This document shows positions 36,200 to 47,854 of a stretch of DNA of 64,000 nt, one piece after another; the stretch's first letter is position 1, and each line of letters opens with the position of its first letter. A program made the translations under genes and the position numbers. The notes under the pieces are model-generated. The model worked only from the letters and a program-made list of their open reading frames with translations. It was not told where the DNA came from and searched no databases. Source of the DNA: Collimonas arenae (GTDB lineage Bacteria; Pseudomonadota; Gammaproteobacteria; Burkholderiales; Burkholderiaceae_D); contig NZ_CP009962.1 in the NCBI RefSeq assembly GCF_000786695.1, positions 2,604,001-2,668,000 on the forward strand. Direction: 5' to 3'.

Positions 36200-38803
36200 A
36201 TGCGTTTCGATAAATTAACCACGAAGTTGCAGGAAGCGATTGCCGACGCACAAAGTCAGGCGGTCGGTAACGATAATCAATATATAGATCCGGTGCATGC
36301 CTTGATCGCCCTGTTGAACCAGGACGACGGTAGCGCCACTTCGCTTTTACAGCGCGCCGGCGTCAATGTCGCTGCTCTGGAAGCCGGTCTCAAGGCTGCC
36401 CTGGAACGCTTGCCAAAGGTTAGCGGTAGCGGCGGGGAAGTGCAGATTGGCCGCGAACTGCTGGCTTTGCTCAACCTGGCAGACAAAGAAGCGCAAAAGC
36501 GCGGCGACCAATTTATCGCCAGCGAAATGCTATTGCTGGCTCTGCTCGACGACAAGTCCGATGCGGGCCGCCTGGCGCGCGAAAACGGCCTTACGCGCAA
36601 GGCCCTGGAAGCTGCCATCACTGCCGTGCGTGGCGGCGCCAATGTCGCTTCGCAGGATGGCGAAGGACAACGCGAAGCGCTAAAAAAATACACGTTGGAT
36701 CTGACCGAAAGAGCACGTCTCGGCAAGCTCGATCCTGTGATCGGCCGCGATGATGAAATCCGTCGCGCGATCCAGATCCTGCAACGCCGCAGCAAGAACA
36801 ATCCGGTGCTGATCGGTGAACCCGGTGTCGGCAAGACTGCCATCGTTGAAGGCTTGGCGCAGCGTATCGTCAATGGGGAGGTGCCAGATAGCCTGAAATC
36901 GAAGCGCGTTTTGTCGCTCGATATGGCCTCCTTGCTGGCCGGTGCAAAATTCCGCGGTGAATTCGAAGAACGCTTGAAAGCCGTACTCAAGGAGATTGCC
37001 CAGGACGAAGGTCAGACAATCGTGTTCATCGACGAGCTGCATACCATGGTTGGCGCCGGCAAGGCCGAAGGCGCGATGGATGCGGGCAATATGCTGAAAC
37101 CGGCGTTGGCCCGCGGCGAGTTGCATTGCGTCGGCGCCACCACGTTGGACGAATACCGCAAGTACATCGAAAAAGATGCTGCGCTGGAACGCCGTTTCCA
37201 AAAGATCCTGGTGGATGAGCCTAGCGTCGAGGCGACCATTGCAATCCTGCGCGGTTTGCAAGAGAAATATGAAGTCCATCATGGCGTCGAGATTACTGAT
37301 CCGGCGATTGTCGCTGCGGCGGAATTGTCGCATCGTTACATCACAGACAGGTTCTTGCCTGACAAGGCGATTGACCTGATCGACGAAGCCGCAGCCAAAA
37401 TCAAGATTGAAATCGACTCCAAGCCAGAAGTGATGGACAAGCTTGATCGTCGTCTGATCCAGCTCAAGATCGAGCGCGAAGCTGTGCGTCGCGAAAAAGA
37501 CGAGGCATCGCAAAAACGCTTCGCTCTGATTGAAGAGGAAATCGAGAAACTGTCGCGCGAGTACGCCGATCTGGAAGAAATCTGGAAATCGGAAAAAGCC
37601 AGCGCGCAAGGCAGCAAGCATCTGAAAGAGGAAATTGAGAAGCTGCGCCTGCAAATCGATGAGGCTACCCGCAACAGTGATTGGCAGAAAGTGTCTGAGC
37701 TGAAGTACGGCAAGCTGAACGAGCTTGAAAAGGCGCTTGAGAGCCAGTCCAAGCAGGACGCGCTGACAGCGCAAAATCCCGATCCCGAAGGCAAGCCACA
37801 GCTGGTGCGGACCCAGGTCGGCGCCGATGAAATCGCTGAAATCGTCTCGCGCATCACGGGCATTCCAGTGTCGAAGATGCTGCAAGGCGAGCGCGAGAAG
37901 CTGGTGAACATGGAAGCCGAGTTGCATCGCCGCGTGGTGGGGCAGGACGAAGCCATCGTCGCGGTTTCGGACGCCATTCGCCGTTCGCGTGCCGGCCTGA
38001 GCGATCCTGACCGGCCGTATGGCTCATTCATGTTCCTTGGCCCGACGGGTGTTGGGAAGACCGAGTTATGCAAAGCGTTGGCCACCTTCTTGTTCGATAG
38101 CGCCGATTCGATGATTCGCATCGACATGAGCGAATTCATGGAAAAGCATTCTGTAGCCCGCCTGATCGGCGCGCCGCCGGGCTACGTCGGCTATGAGGAG
38201 GGCGGATACCTGACCGAGCTGGTGCGGCGTAAACCCTACAGCGTGATATTGCTGGATGAAATTGAAAAAGCCCATCCGGATGTATTCAACGTATTGTTGC
38301 AGGTGCTGGATGACGGCCGCATGACCGATGGCCAGGGCCGTACCGTGGATTTCAAGAATACGGTGATTGTGATGACCTCGAATCTTGGCTCGCACCGGAT
38401 CCAGGCGATGGAAGGCAGTGACCCGGCGGTAGTGAAGATGGAAGTCATGGCAGAAGTAAGGAGCCATTTCCGTCCGGAGTTTATCAACCGTATCGATGAA
38501 ATCGTGGTGTTCCATGCGCTTGATGAGAAAAACATCGGTTCGATCGCCAAGATCCAGCTGAAAATTCTTGAACAGCGCCTGGCGAAGATGGATATGGGAC
38601 TGGAAATTTCAGAAGCCGGTCTGCAAAAAATCGCTGAAGCCGGTTTTGATCCGGTGTATGGCGCAAGGCCGTTGAAGCGGGCAATTCAGCAGCAGATCGA
38701 AAATCCGCTGTCAAAATTGATTCTGGAAGGGCGGTTTGGACCGAAGGACATTGTTCATGTAAATGTTAACAATGGTGAGATAGTGTTTAAAGTGGCAAGC
38801 TAA
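36200..38803 (+). CDS. clpB: ATP-dependent disaggregase ClpB
   Basis: 867 aa hexameric AAA+ chaperone that dissolves protein aggregates with DnaK. Order: N-domain, NBD1 with Walker A GEPGVGKT and Walker B VFIDELH, a long coiled-coil middle domain (about residues 410-530) that distinguishes it from ClpA/ClpC, NBD2 with [12 protein letters not shown] and LLDEIEKAH, and a C-terminal domain. The pore loop [11 protein letters not shown] and the YVGYEEGG pore loop are present. RBS TGGAGGAACC. Length is normal. Heat-shock control is indicated by the promoter just upstream. It is not ClpV, which would be expected in the T6SS locus. Confidence 0.97.
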   Translation: MRFDKLTTKLQEAIADAQSQAVGNDNQYIDPVHALIALLNQDDGSATSLLQRAGVNVAALEAGLKAALERLPKVSGSGGEVQIGRELLALLNLADKEAQKRGDQFIASEMLLLALLDDKSDAGRLARENGLTRKALEAAITAVRGGANVASQDGEGQREALKKYTLDLTERARLGKLDPVIGRDDEIRRAIQILQRRSKNNPVLIGEPGVGKTAIVEGLAQRIVNGEVPDSLKSKRVLSLDMASLLAGAKFRGEFEERLKAVLKEIAQDEGQTIVFIDELHTMVGAGKAEGAMDAGNMLKPALARGELHCVGATTLDEYRKYIEKDAALERRFQKILVDEPSVEATIAILRGLQEKYEVHHGVEITDPAIVAAAELSHRYITDRFLPDKAIDLIDEAAAKIKIEIDSKPEVMDKLDRRLIQLKIEREAVRREKDEASQKRFALIEEEIEKLSREYADLEEIWKSEKASAQGSKHLKEEIEKLRLQIDEATRNSDWQKVSELKYGKLNELEKALESQSKQDALTAQNPDPEGKPQLVRTQVGADEIAEIVSRITGIPVSKMLQGEREKLVNMEAELHRRVVGQDEAIVAVSDAIRRSRAGLSDPDRPYGSFMFLGPTGVGKTELCKALATFLFDSADSMIRIDMSEFMEKHSVARLIGAPPGYVGYEEGGYLTELVRRKPYSVILLDEIEKAHPDVFNVLLQVLDDGRMTDGQGRTVDFKNTVIVMTSNLGSHRIQAMEGSDPAVVKMEVMAEVRSHFRPEFINRIDEIVVFHALDEKNIGSIAKIQLKILEQRLAKMDMGLEISEAGLQKIAEAGFDPVYGARPLKRAIQQQIENPLSKLILEGRFGPKDIVHVNVNNGEIVFKVAS

Positions 38804-38868
38804 ACACAGATTCACAGTCGCAAACAGGTAGAATCGCGGCAAGCTTGATCGTGTCGATTGATGGGTTA

Positions 38869-38899
38869 AAGGTCACATGGCGCTGCTATGTGGCCTTTT
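38869..38899 (+). terminator. Rho-independent terminator after clpB
   Basis: AAGGTCACATGG pairs with CTATGTGGCCTT (G-U pairs allowed) around a 5-nt loop, followed by a T-run. It lies 66 bp after the clpB stop. Confidence 0.82.
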
Positions 38900-39068
38900 T
38901 TCGGATTTATGCGGGTTAAACTATTATTTCGCTGCGGTAAAGATTGATTGTTGTGCATTGTGCATTGAATTTGACGTAAAGCAACGATCCATTTTTCTGC
39001 ACGCCAAGATACTGGAATAGTGTCCTTAAGTCGGATATTGCCGATTCTTGTGTTATTTCGAGGCAATT

Positions 39069-40892
39069 TTGAAGCGAACTTCACTGCAACGCTTATTCAT
39101 TTTGCCGTTTGCAGCGCTATTGCTATGTCTGGCCGTTTCAGTCGGCTGGCTTCTTTATCAGGCTGGCCAGGACGCGACCGATGCGTTGTCGCAAAAAGTC
39201 CTGGCAGACATGATGGGGGGCATTAACAGTGCAATTAACAGGCAACTTTTCGACGCCGGCGCGGCGTTGCGCGTAGTCGCGCCTGATCAAGTCGCAGATA
39301 CCGGCGACAAGCCGCCGACGCCTATTCCCTTTCCTGTCAACGTGCGCCGGCTCGAAGAGCGTATGTGGATCGCCAGCGGCTTGTTTCCTGCCGTCGGTGG
39401 TTTTATCGGTTTCGCCGGCACTGACGGTCATTTCGTCGGGATTCGTCGTACCGCAGCCAATGAGTTCCGGGTCCGTCTGAGAGGCGCCGGCGACGGGCCT
39501 AGTCATCTTTATCGCAGCCGCGGTCCGGCAGCTGAAATGACTTTCCTGGAGTCGGAAGAGTACGATCCACGCGCACAAAACTGGTACCTCAACGCTCTCA
39601 GCCGGAAAAAAGACACTTGGTCGCCGGTGTTTTTGGAGGGCAGCAGCAATGAGCCGGTACTGATGCTGGCGCGGCCAGTGTTTGGCGCCGACAAGGATGT
39701 GCTCGGCGTGGTGGCCAGGGAACTGTCATTAAAGCCGCTGCGAGAATATTTGCAGGCGCTGTCCATGGATAGAAATGGCGTCGCCTATATTGCCGAGCGC
39801 AATGGCGGGCTGGTCGCTTCTTCCAACAGCGAAAATGTTTTCATTCAGGGTCCCGATGTTGGCCCGGGAGGAAAGACGGAGCATGTCAGGAATACGCTCT
39901 CAAACGCCGCTTCGCCATTCATGCAGCAAAGCTGGCAACTGGTGCAAGCCTATCTGCAAAAGCATCCCGACGTAGTGCCGATTACCGACCCGGTGATCCC
40001 GTCGACCATTAATCCGCCCAAGCCCGGCAAACTGATCATCGGCGCCTTTCCCAGCAGTCACGGACAGATCGAGGTGGCCGCACAGCTCCATCGCGACGCC
40101 GCTGGTCTGGAATGGGTCGCAGTGGTGGCTTTGCCGCGCTCTGATTTCTGGGGAGCGATCAATTCCAGCGTCTACAAAAGTTTGTACCTCGGCTTGCTGG
40201 TGATCTTGCTGGCCTTGCTGGTCGGCTACGCGATATTGCGCTGGGCTTTGCGCGATATCCGCAAACTGACGCTGGCGGTACGCAGCATCGGCAGCGGCCG
40301 ACCGTTTGCCAAGCTGAATATCGACCGTAAGGATGAAATCGGCGAACTGGCGGAGAGCTTCCAGGAGATGGAGCGCCATCTGCGTACAGACCGCCTGACC
40401 AGCCTGTTGAACCGAGATTCCCTGATAGCGCAAATCGAATTCCGACGGCGTACGGACGTAGAGCCACAGTTGTTCCGGTTTGCAGTGCTGTTCGTCGATC
40501 TCGATAAATTCAAGCAGGTCAACGACCACTATGGTCACGATGAAGGCGACCAGGTCTTGATCGAAGTCGGTCTGCGCTTGCAAAACGCCTTGCGCAAAGA
40601 AGACGAGGTGGCGCGCTTCGGTGGCGACGAATTCATCGTGTACCTGCCGGGCGTGGCTGACGAGGAATCGGCGCTGGCGATTGCGGAGAAAATCTATGCT
40701 GTGCTGAACAAGCCGATCCTGATGACCAATGGCGACCACTGCCAGATTGGCGCGTCGATTGGCGGTGCCTTATATCCAGCCGACGGGCTCGATCTGGAAA
40801 CCTTGTTGAAAGTGGCTGACAAGCGGATGTATAGTGTCAAGAAATTTGGCGGAATGACGTTTTCGTCGCCTCCGCCTGAAGACGCATCTTGA
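39069..40892 (+). CDS. Membrane-bound diguanylate cyclase (Cache-HAMP-GGDEF)
   Basis: About 607 aa. An N-terminal membrane helix, a long periplasmic sensory region of Cache type (about 35-365, with [13 protein letters not shown] and [19 protein letters not shown]), a second helix ([18 protein letters not shown]), a HAMP-like linker and a C-terminal GGDEF domain. The active site FGGDEF is intact and an RKED inhibitory site lies five residues before it, so it should make c-di-GMP with product inhibition. Small-molecule ligand unknown. Start: TTG 39069 is preferred (GAGG 5 nt upstream) over TTG 39048; no ATG fits. rraA follows 26 bp later. Confidence 0.88.
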   Translation: MKRTSLQRLFILPFAALLLCLAVSVGWLLYQAGQDATDALSQKVLADMMGGINSAINRQLFDAGAALRVVAPDQVADTGDKPPTPIPFPVNVRRLEERMWIASGLFPAVGGFIGFAGTDGHFVGIRRTAANEFRVRLRGAGDGPSHLYRSRGPAAEMTFLESEEYDPRAQNWYLNALSRKKDTWSPVFLEGSSNEPVLMLARPVFGADKDVLGVVARELSLKPLREYLQALSMDRNGVAYIAERNGGLVASSNSENVFIQGPDVGPGGKTEHVRNTLSNAASPFMQQSWQLVQAYLQKHPDVVPITDPVIPSTINPPKPGKLIIGAFPSSHGQIEVAAQLHRDAAGLEWVAVVALPRSDFWGAINSSVYKSLYLGLLVILLALLVGYAILRWALRDIRKLTLAVRSIGSGRPFAKLNIDRKDEIGELAESFQEMERHLRTDRLTSLLNRDSLIAQIEFRRRTDVEPQLFRFAVLFVDLDKFKQVNDHYGHDEGDQVLIEVGLRLQNALRKEDEVARFGGDEFIVYLPGVADEESALAIAEKIYAVLNKPILMTNGDHCQIGASIGGALYPADGLDLETLLKVADKRMYSVKKFGGMTFSSPPPEDAS

Positions 40893-40918
40893 ACAATACT
40901 GCCTGCGATGGAGATGTC

Positions 40919-41422
40919 ATGACTTTTGCAACCTGCGATCTGTGCGACGCCAACGAAGACAAGCTCGGTACTGCGGCATTGGCCGTCTTGCCGCCGGTGT
41001 TTATTTCTTTCGGCAAGCGCCAGGTATTTAGCGGCCCGGCGCGTACTCTCAAAGTACATGAAGATAACGTATTGGTCCGTAGCACGCTGGAAACTGCCGG
41101 CGATGGCCAGGTGCTGGTGGTCGACGGCGGCGGCAGCCTGCGCTGCGCTCTGGTCGGAGGTAATCTCGGCGTCCTGGCGCAAAAGAACGGCTGGGCCGGC
41201 ATTGTCGTGAATGGCTGCGTGCGTGATTCGGCGGAGCTGAATGCCTGCGATATCGGCGTCCGCGCGCTGGCCCTGCATCCGCAGCGCAGTGTTCGCAAAG
41301 GTGTAGGGGAGCGCGATATCAGCGTTTCGATCGCCGGCGTGACTATAGCGCCCGGCGCCTGGATCTATGCAGATGCCGATGGCGTGCTGGTGGCTAGCGA
41401 GAAACTGGCAAACACGGCCTGA
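40919..41422 (+). CDS. rraA: RraA family protein (regulator of ribonuclease activity A)
   Basis: 167 aa from ATG 40919, with GGAG 5 nt upstream. The pattern [50 protein letters not shown] and the C-terminal [20 protein letters not shown] matches RraA, which in E. coli binds and inhibits RNase E. The same fold includes 4-hydroxy-4-methyl-2-oxoglutarate aldolases; the G-x20-R-D motif (Arg-Asp after NGC) is present, so aldolase-like activity cannot be excluded. A strong bidirectional terminator follows. Confidence 0.9.
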   Translation: MTFATCDLCDANEDKLGTAALAVLPPVFISFGKRQVFSGPARTLKVHEDNVLVRSTLETAGDGQVLVVDGGGSLRCALVGGNLGVLAQKNGWAGIVVNGCVRDSAELNACDIGVRALALHPQRSVRKGVGERDISVSIAGVTIAPGAWIYADADGVLVASEKLANTA

Positions 41423-41479
41423 GTCACAGAACTGGCGCACTACCGGCATATTCAACATATTCAATATAAACCGTTGAAT

Positions 41480-41517
41480 AAAAACGGCCATGCACGATAA
41501 GTCGCATGGCCGTTTTT
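41480..41517. terminator. Bidirectional rho-independent terminator
   Basis: A perfect 14-bp stem, AAAAACGGCCATGC / GCATGGCCGTTTTT, with a 10-nt loop, flanked by A- and T-runs. It separates rraA (plus) from the convergent molybdenum hydroxylase genes (minus). Confidence 0.92.
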
Positions 41518-41537
41518 GCATAACTCCGGTTTTCTGT

Positions 41538-43874
41538 TTAACTCTTCTTCAACTGGTCTCTGATCGGCAGGTTACGGATACGTTTGCCAGTCGCTGCAAA
41601 GATGGCGTTGCACAAGGCCGGCGCGATCGGCGGTGTGCCGGGCTCGCCGACACCGCCCAGCGGCATGTCGTACTTGTGGGGCACCATGTGCACCCGCAAG
41701 TCACGCGGGGCGCTGAAGGCGCGCAGCACTTCGTACTCGTGGAAGTTGCCTTGCTCCGCGCTGCCGTTCTTGAAAGTGATTTCCCCCGTCATCGCCAGGC
41801 TCAAGCCCATGATGCAGGCACCTTCCACTTGCGAGCGGATGCGGTCCGGCGTGATCTGCGGACCACAATCGATCGCCATGTCGACCCGCGGAATGCTGAT
41901 CTCGCCGTCAGCGCCGACCACCACTTCGATCACCGCCGCCACATACGACATGAAACTGTAGGCAACCGCCAGGCCAAGTCCATGTCCCTTGGGCAGCTTG
42001 CGGCCCCAGCCGGCTTCCTTGGTGGCCAGTTCGAGCACTTGCCGCATGCGTCCGGTGTCGAGCGGGTACAACACCGGCGATTCGCCATAGTTGGTGGTGT
42101 CCGACATGTCTTGCGGATTGATTTGGCGCGCCGGTCCGATCAGCTCCAGCAGGAACTCCCGATGGTCGCGCTTGGCTTCCGCCGCCAGTTCGGCGACAAA
42201 CGACTGCACCGCGAACGCGTGCGGGATGTTGTAGACCGATCGGAACCAGCCGATCCGTGTGTGCGCCTCGACTTCAGGCGCTTCGATGCGGATATTCGGG
42301 ATCATGAACGGAATATTGATCGCGCCCATGCCGAGCTCGCCCGGCTGTTCACCCTTGGCGCCAGCCACAAAGGTGGAAGCAATGGTTGGCGCCGCGCTGC
42401 GATGCAGCCAGGCGACAGGTTTGCCCTTGGCGTCGAGCGTGCTTTCCAAGTGTTCCAGCGAAACGGTATGGAAATAGTCGTGACGCAGATCGTCTTCTCG
42501 TGTCCAGGTGACCTTGACCGGCACGCCATCCATCGCCTGTGACAGTAATGCAGCTTCAGCTGCGAAGTCAGGCTTCGATTTGCGGCCGAAACCGCCACCA
42601 AGCAAGGTGACGTTGATTTTGACGTCGTCGGTTTTCCAGCCCAGTTTTCCGGCGACGGTATCACGCGTAGCCTGTGGATCTTGCACACACGCCCAGACTT
42701 CGCATTTGCCGTTGGCAGTGCGGGCGGTTGCCGCAGGCGGCTCCATGGTGGCATGCGCCAGGTGCGGGATGTAGTATTCCGCCTCAATTTTTTTACCGGC
42801 TTGCGCCAGCGCGGCCATGGTGTCGCCGTTGTTGCGTACTACCTTGGCCGGTTTGCGCGCGGCTTCCTGCAAGGTGGTCTTGAACGCGGTGGAGTCGTAG
42901 CCGGCATGCGGACCGTTGTCCCAGGTAATCTTCAAGGCTTCACGGCCCTTGATCGCGGCCCAGGTGTTGCGCGCAATCACGGCAACGCCACCTAGCGGAT
43001 TAAATTTGGCAGGCGGCGGACTGCCTTTGAGTTCGATCACGCGCACTACGCCAGGTATTTTCAGCGCTTCGGCGGCATCGAAGCTTGTTACTTTGCCGCC
43101 GTATACCGGCGGCCGCGCGACTACTGCATACAGCATGCCGTCGAGACGGGTGTCGATGCCGTAGTGCGTGTTGCCGGTGACAATGTCGCGGAAATCGACG
43201 CTGTTGAAGGCATCTTTGCCGATATAGCGAAATTGCGCCGGATCTTTTAGCGGTGCCTGGACCGGCACTTGCAGCTTGGAGGCGTCGACCGCCAGTTCCC
43301 CGTAACCTAGCTTGCGGCCGCTCTTGGCGTGCCACACCTCATGGTTTTTTGTCGTGATTTCAGCGGCCGGCACGGACCAGCGCGCCGCCGCCGCCGACAC
43401 AAGCATCAGGCGCGCAGTTGCGCCAACCTGACGCATCGGCGTGAAGAAGTGGCGCATGCTGCGCGAGCCGTCGGTATTCTGGTTGCCGTAGCGGCTTTCA
43501 TCGGCATTGGCTTGCACTACGCGCACGCGGCCCCAATCGGCGTCGAGCTCGTCCGCGACGACTAGCGGCAGACTGGTGCGGATACCCTGGCCCATTTCTG
43601 AGCGGTGGGCGATGATGGTGACGATGCCGTCGGCGCCTATGGTGACGAAAACCAGCGGATCGTTGACGGTGCCGCCGGGCATACCGGCGCCGCCGTATTT
43701 TTTCGCGGGAGCGGCTGCGTCTGCGGCGCGCACCAGGCCATTCACGCCGACTGTCAGTGCCAGGCCGGTGAATGCCCCGACGCCCTTGAGCCAGGTACGG
43801 CGACTCACAGAAGCCACTGTTGGCGAGGCTTCAGTGTTAGCGCTATCTTTATCGAAATCAAAAGCGGCGCTCAT
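41538..43874 (-). CDS. Molybdenum hydroxylase large subunit (IorB-like, aldehyde/xanthine oxidase family)
   Basis: 778 aa, molybdopterin-binding subunit of the IorB (isoquinoline 1-oxidoreductase beta) type. A twin-arginine signal ([17 protein letters not shown], around residues 24-40) suggests folded export with its cofactor. Later stretches [16 protein letters not shown] and [19 protein letters not shown] match Moco-binding motifs; the conserved catalytic Glu lies in GVGEPG. The partner (2Fe-2S) subunit overlaps at the start (ATGA). No cytochrome c subunit gene adjoins. The substrate, an N-heterocycle or aldehyde, is unknown. Confidence 0.88.
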   Translation of the reverse strand: MSAAFDFDKDSANTEASPTVASVSRRTWLKGVGAFTGLALTVGVNGLVRAADAAAPAKKYGGAGMPGGTVNDPLVFVTIGADGIVTIIAHRSEMGQGIRTSLPLVVADELDADWGRVRVVQANADESRYGNQNTDGSRSMRHFFTPMRQVGATARLMLVSAAAARWSVPAAEITTKNHEVWHAKSGRKLGYGELAVDASKLQVPVQAPLKDPAQFRYIGKDAFNSVDFRDIVTGNTHYGIDTRLDGMLYAVVARPPVYGGKVTSFDAAEALKIPGVVRVIELKGSPPPAKFNPLGGVAVIARNTWAAIKGREALKITWDNGPHAGYDSTAFKTTLQEAARKPAKVVRNNGDTMAALAQAGKKIEAEYYIPHLAHATMEPPAATARTANGKCEVWACVQDPQATRDTVAGKLGWKTDDVKINVTLLGGGFGRKSKPDFAAEAALLSQAMDGVPVKVTWTREDDLRHDYFHTVSLEHLESTLDAKGKPVAWLHRSAAPTIASTFVAGAKGEQPGELGMGAINIPFMIPNIRIEAPEVEAHTRIGWFRSVYNIPHAFAVQSFVAELAAEAKRDHREFLLELIGPARQINPQDMSDTTNYGESPVLYPLDTGRMRQVLELATKEAGWGRKLPKGHGLGLAVAYSFMSYVAAVIEVVVGADGEISIPRVDMAIDCGPQITPDRIRSQVEGACIMGLSLAMTGEITFKNGSAEQGNFHEYEVLRAFSAPRDLRVHMVPHKYDMPLGGVGEPGTPPIAPALCNAIFAATGKRIRNLPIRDQLKKS

Positions 43875-44335
43875 TTGGCGACTCCTTTATCCGCAACTTG
43901 TTTGATCGCCGCGCGGATGCGGGTGTAAGTGCCGCAACGGCAGATATTGCCGCTCATGGCGTCGTCGATTTCCTTGTCGGTCGGCTTGGCCGTGGTTTTC
44001 AGCAGCGCGGTAGCAGACATGATCTGGCCAGCCTGGCAATAACCGCATTGCGGCACGCCCAGCGCGATCCACGCTTCCTGCACCGCATGGCCGACCTTGT
44101 CTTCGGCCATGGCTTCGATGGTGGTGACTTTCTTGCCTGCGGCGGCGCTGATCGGCGTGATGCAGGAACGGATCGGGTCGCCGTCCAGATGTACCGTACA
44201 AGCGCCGCACAGCGCCATGCCACAACCGAATTTGGTGCCGGTGAGACCGACATCGTCGCGCAGCGCCCATAGCAACGGGGTGTCTTCGGGGAGGTTGATC
44301 TCGTGTTGCTTGCCGTTGATGTTCAGGCTTGTCAT
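43871..44335 (-). CDS. Molybdenum hydroxylase (2Fe-2S) subunit (IorA-like)
   Basis: 154 aa with two 2Fe-2S clusters: a plant-ferredoxin-like set ([20 protein letters not shown]) and a helical-domain set (CGYCQAGQI, then [11 protein letters not shown]). It carries electrons from the Mo centre of the large subunit. Its stop overlaps the IorB-like start, so the two are one operon on the minus strand. Upstream bases 44336-44551 contain no other gene. Confidence 0.93.
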   Translation of the reverse strand: MTSLNINGKQHEINLPEDTPLLWALRDDVGLTGTKFGCGMALCGACTVHLDGDPIRSCITPISAAAGKKVTTIEAMAEDKVGHAVQEAWIALGVPQCGYCQAGQIMSATALLKTTAKPTDKEIDDAMSGNICRCGTYTRIRAAIKQVADKGVAK

Positions 44336-44551
44336 GGTGTTTCTACCTTTCCAGCTTGGGGTTGATAACCTAATGATGGCGTTTATTCGTCATTGCGTGG
44401 CTGAATTGATAACATCAATTTCCACATCCGGTTTTGATTCCGGCGGGGCAGCCTTGCATCGGGGCATTGTAGACCGAAGTCAAATTTTTGGATGGAAAGC
44501 AACTGTTTCGAGGATAATTAGCGCATTGCAATTTTTAGTGATGGAGTTCCG

Positions 44552-46609
44552 ATGTCCGCAGTTTTTAACAAAACAGGTCGTATTGCCGATAATGTTTCTC
44601 TGCCCGAACTGACGGTGCGGGGCATCATTCTTGGCGCTTTGATAACCGTCATCTTCACCGCCTCCAATGTCTACCTGGGCCTGAAAGTCGGTCTGACTTT
44701 TTCTTCCGCGATTCCTGCCGCCGTGATTTCCATGGCCGTGCTGCGCATGTTCAAGAGCGCCAATATCCTTGAAAACAATATGGTGCAGACCCAGGCTTCC
44801 GCGGCCGGCACCTTGTCTTCGATTATCTTTATCCTGCCGGGCCTGGTCATGATCGGCTACTGGCAAGGCTTTCCTTACTGGCAAACGCTGGCGATCTGCG
44901 CCGCCGGAGGCATGCTGGGGGTGATGTTTACCATCCCGTTGCGGCACGCCATGGTGGTGCAGAGCGATCTGCCTTATCCAGAGGGTGTGGCGGCGGCTGA
45001 AATCCTGCGTGTCGGCAGCGCCGACGTCGAGCTGGACGCCAATGGCAAGCCCGGCGCAAAAACCGAAACCGGCATTGTCGACATCATGGCCGGCGGCCTG
45101 GTGGCGGCAGTCGTCACATTGGCATCCTCTGGTTTCCGCGTTCTCAGCGAAGGCATCAGCCTGTGGTTTGCGGCAGGACCTGCGGTGTTGCGGATTTCCA
45201 GCGGCTTTTCGCTGGCCTTGCTAGGCGCCGGCTACCTGATCGGCATCGTCGCCGGTATCGCCATGCTGATCGGCTTGCTGATTGCATGGGGTGTCGCGGT
45301 GCCGGTGCTGACTTCCATGCACACGATCCCGGACGGCATGACTCTGGCTAAATATGCGACTGGCTTGTGGAGCAAGGACGTGCGCTTCATCGGCGCGGGT
45401 ACCATCGGCGTGGCTGCGGTATGGACGCTGATTACTTTATTCAAGCCTATGCTGGAAGGTGTCAAGACATCCTTCCAGGCGCTGAGTGGCGGCAAGGGAC
45501 GGATCAATATTCCGCGCACCGAGCAAGATATGTCGCCGGCCTGGATCATCGGCATCACACTGGTGCTGGTGGCGATCCTGGTAGCGACCTTCGGCAGCTT
45601 CCTGAGCGCCGCGCCGTTGAGTTCGAGCGTCATGTGGGGGCTGGTGGCTTACAGCGTCCTGTTTGCCGTGATCTTCGGTTTCCTGATCGCGGCTGCCTGC
45701 GGTTACATGGCGGGTCTGATCGGTTCTTCCGCCAGCCCGATTTCCGGCGTCGGTATCGTTGCCGTGGTGCTGGTATCGCTGCTGATCCTGCTGGTTGGCA
45801 GCGCTGACGGCCTGCTGGCGACCGAAACCGGCAACAAGCTGGGAATTGCGCTGGCGATCTTCACTACCTCGGCAGTGATCGCCGTGGCGACCATTTCGAA
45901 CGATAACCTGCAAGATTTGAAAACCGGCTGGCTGGTTGGCGCTACGCCATGGCGTCAGCAGGTGGCCTTGCTGATCGGCTGCGTAGTCGGCGCCGTGGTG
46001 ATTCCACCGGTGCTGGAACTGCTGTACAACGCCTATGGTTTTGCCGGCGCCATGCCGCGTGCGGACATGGATGTGGCGCATGCCTTGTCGGCGCCGCAAG
46101 CGACGCTGATGACAGCGATCGCCACCGGTATTTTCACCCACCAGCTGAACTGGGACATGATCCTGATCGGCCTCGGGCTGGGTGTGGTGCTGGTGATTAT
46201 CGATGAGATTCTGCGTCATCGCGGCGGCTTCGCACGTTTGCCGGTGCTGGCTGTCGGTATCGGCATCTATCTGCCGCCAACCGTGGCGTCGACGCTGGTG
46301 CTGGGTACTTTGCTGGCATGGGGTATCGAACGCATTCTCAAGAAGCGCGCGGCAAAGCAGGGCGTGGCTTACGAGCAGTTTGCCGAAGCCCCCAACCGCC
46401 GCGGCGTGTTGCTGGCCTCCGGCCTGATCGTCGGAGAGAGCCTTGTTGGCGTGGTGCTGGCGGGAGTTATCGGTTTCAGCGGCAGCGATTCGCCGCTGGC
46501 ATTGGTCGGTCCGGCGTTTGAAGGCACGGCGCAATGGCTGGGTCTGATCGTGTTTGTGGCGGTAGCCTGGGTCTTCGCGCGCCGGGTGTTGAGCGCAAAG
46601 AATCAATAA
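44552..46609 (+). CDS. OPT family oligopeptide transporter
   Basis: 685 aa with about 14-16 hydrophobic helices. The N-terminus LPELTVRGIILGALITVIFTASNVYLGLKVGLTFSSAIPAAVISMA (split here as one family signature) and the later DLPYPEGVAAAEILRVG and GLIGSSASPISGVGI are typical of bacterial OPT proteins. These import small peptides or metal-chelate-like substrates; substrate unknown. GGAG lies about 8 nt before ATG 44552. A hairpin terminator follows. Confidence 0.9.
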   Translation: MSAVFNKTGRIADNVSLPELTVRGIILGALITVIFTASNVYLGLKVGLTFSSAIPAAVISMAVLRMFKSANILENNMVQTQASAAGTLSSIIFILPGLVMIGYWQGFPYWQTLAICAAGGMLGVMFTIPLRHAMVVQSDLPYPEGVAAAEILRVGSADVELDANGKPGAKTETGIVDIMAGGLVAAVVTLASSGFRVLSEGISLWFAAGPAVLRISSGFSLALLGAGYLIGIVAGIAMLIGLLIAWGVAVPVLTSMHTIPDGMTLAKYATGLWSKDVRFIGAGTIGVAAVWTLITLFKPMLEGVKTSFQALSGGKGRINIPRTEQDMSPAWIIGITLVLVAILVATFGSFLSAAPLSSSVMWGLVAYSVLFAVIFGFLIAAACGYMAGLIGSSASPISGVGIVAVVLVSLLILLVGSADGLLATETGNKLGIALAIFTTSAVIAVATISNDNLQDLKTGWLVGATPWRQQVALLIGCVVGAVVIPPVLELLYNAYGFAGAMPRADMDVAHALSAPQATLMTAIATGIFTHQLNWDMILIGLGLGVVLVIIDEILRHRGGFARLPVLAVGIGIYLPPTVASTLVLGTLLAWGIERILKKRAAKQGVAYEQFAEAPNRRGVLLASGLIVGESLVGVVLAGVIGFSGSDSPLALVGPAFEGTAQWLGLIVFVAVAWVFARRVLSAKNQ

Positions 46610-46673
46610 ATCAATAGGCTGAAGATGGTTTAAGTAAGGCCCTTGCCTTGGCGCGGTCTTGCTGAAGTATATG

Positions 46674-46726
46674 TGGACCGGTTAATTCACGCAGTTTTGC
46701 TGCGTAGATTATCCGGTCCATTTTCT
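46674..46726 (+). terminator. Hairpin terminator after the OPT gene
   Basis: TGGACCGG / CCGGTCCA pair over about 30 nt, with a nested CACGCAG/CTGCGT hairpin inside, followed by TTTT. It sits 65 bp after the OPT stop and in front of the convergent DMT gene. Confidence 0.72.
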
Positions 46727-46765
46727 TTGGCTTCGAGAATCCCTCAGCTCTGATCCATCAACTCT

Positions 46766-47815
46766 TCAATGGCTGTGCTGATGATGAATATCCGGATAGT
46801 GCGCGTGACTATGGCTAATCGGAAAATGACGGTGCGAGTGACTATGTGGCTCGCGGCCATCCCAGTCGAAATCGTGTTGATGCTGATGGTGCAGGTCGTG
46901 GCTGTGGCTATGGCCGTGTTCGGTTTCCTCGTGCGTATGTTCATGCTGGTGCTTTTCGCTGAGATGCAGCCAGATGCCAAGCACCATTAATCCGGCGGCG
47001 AGCCAGAACAGGGGACTCACGGCATCATGCAAGAACAGTAGAGAAATCGCCGCGCCGATGAATGGCGCCGCTGAAAAGTAGGCGCCGGTGCGGGCGCTGC
47101 CAAGATGGCGCAGCGCCAGCACGAACAGCACCAGGCTGAGGCCATAACCGCTGAAGCCGATCAAGGCCGCTACGCTGATTTTTGCGATGTCAGGTAGTGT
47201 CGCTCCCAACAACAAGGCGATCGCCAGATTGACTGTCCCCGCGACCAAGCCCTTTAATGCCGCAATCTGTACTGCATCGCTGGCAGAAATCCGCCGCGTC
47301 AGGTTGTTGTCGATCGCCCAGCACAAGCAAGCCCCCAGAATAGCTAATGGTCCCCAAGGCACGCCGAATTCCGGCACCTGTTGCCATGACAGCAGCACGC
47401 CTGCCAGGACGATGGCAAGCATCCCCAATACGATACGCCGGTCAAAATTCTCTTTGAACACAAACCACGACAGCGCGGCGGTCAACACGCCTTCCATGTT
47501 CAGTAGTAGCGAGGCGCTGGAAGCCGGGGTCATCGACAAACCGGCCATCAGCAGGACCGGGCCGGCGATGCCGCCACTCAGGATGGCTGTCGCCAGCCAT
47601 GGCAAGTCAGCCTTGCGCAAACCATCGGCGGCCGGCTGATTGGCAGGGCGCAGGCGTCGCAGCCCATACCAGAGCGAGAGGCCGACGCCGCTGCCCAGAT
47701 ACAGTAAAGCGGCGAGCATTACCGGCGATATCTGGCCGACCAGCAGCTTGGCGAACGGGGTGCTGGCGCCAAACAGCGCAGCCGCCAGCAATGCGAACAA
47801 CACACCTTGATGCAT
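46766..47815 (-). CDS. DMT-family (EamA) transporter with His-rich C-terminal tail
   Basis: 349 aa. Ten hydrophobic segments in two EamA repeats (residues about 5-135 and 155-283), then a cytoplasmic-type tail: 23 of the last 62 residues are His (HSHSH, HHQHQH, HSHSHRH). Such tails bind Zn/Ni/Co ions and are known on metal transporters, but are unusual in EamA permeases, most of which export amino acids or metabolites. It lies 39 bp downstream of an ArsR-type regulator, same strand, so the two are probably one operon. Confidence 0.88.
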   Translation of the reverse strand: MHQGVLFALLAAALFGASTPFAKLLVGQISPVMLAALLYLGSGVGLSLWYGLRRLRPANQPAADGLRKADLPWLATAILSGGIAGPVLLMAGLSMTPASSASLLLNMEGVLTAALSWFVFKENFDRRIVLGMLAIVLAGVLLSWQQVPEFGVPWGPLAILGACLCWAIDNNLTRRISASDAVQIAALKGLVAGTVNLAIALLLGATLPDIAKISVAALIGFSGYGLSLVLFVLALRHLGSARTGAYFSAAPFIGAAISLLFLHDAVSPLFWLAAGLMVLGIWLHLSEKHQHEHTHEETEHGHSHSHDLHHQHQHDFDWDGREPHSHSHRHFPISHSHAHYPDIHHQHSH

Positions 47816-47854
47816 GGTTTGTTTCCTGAAAGTTGAGGGATCTAGGCCTGAGCG

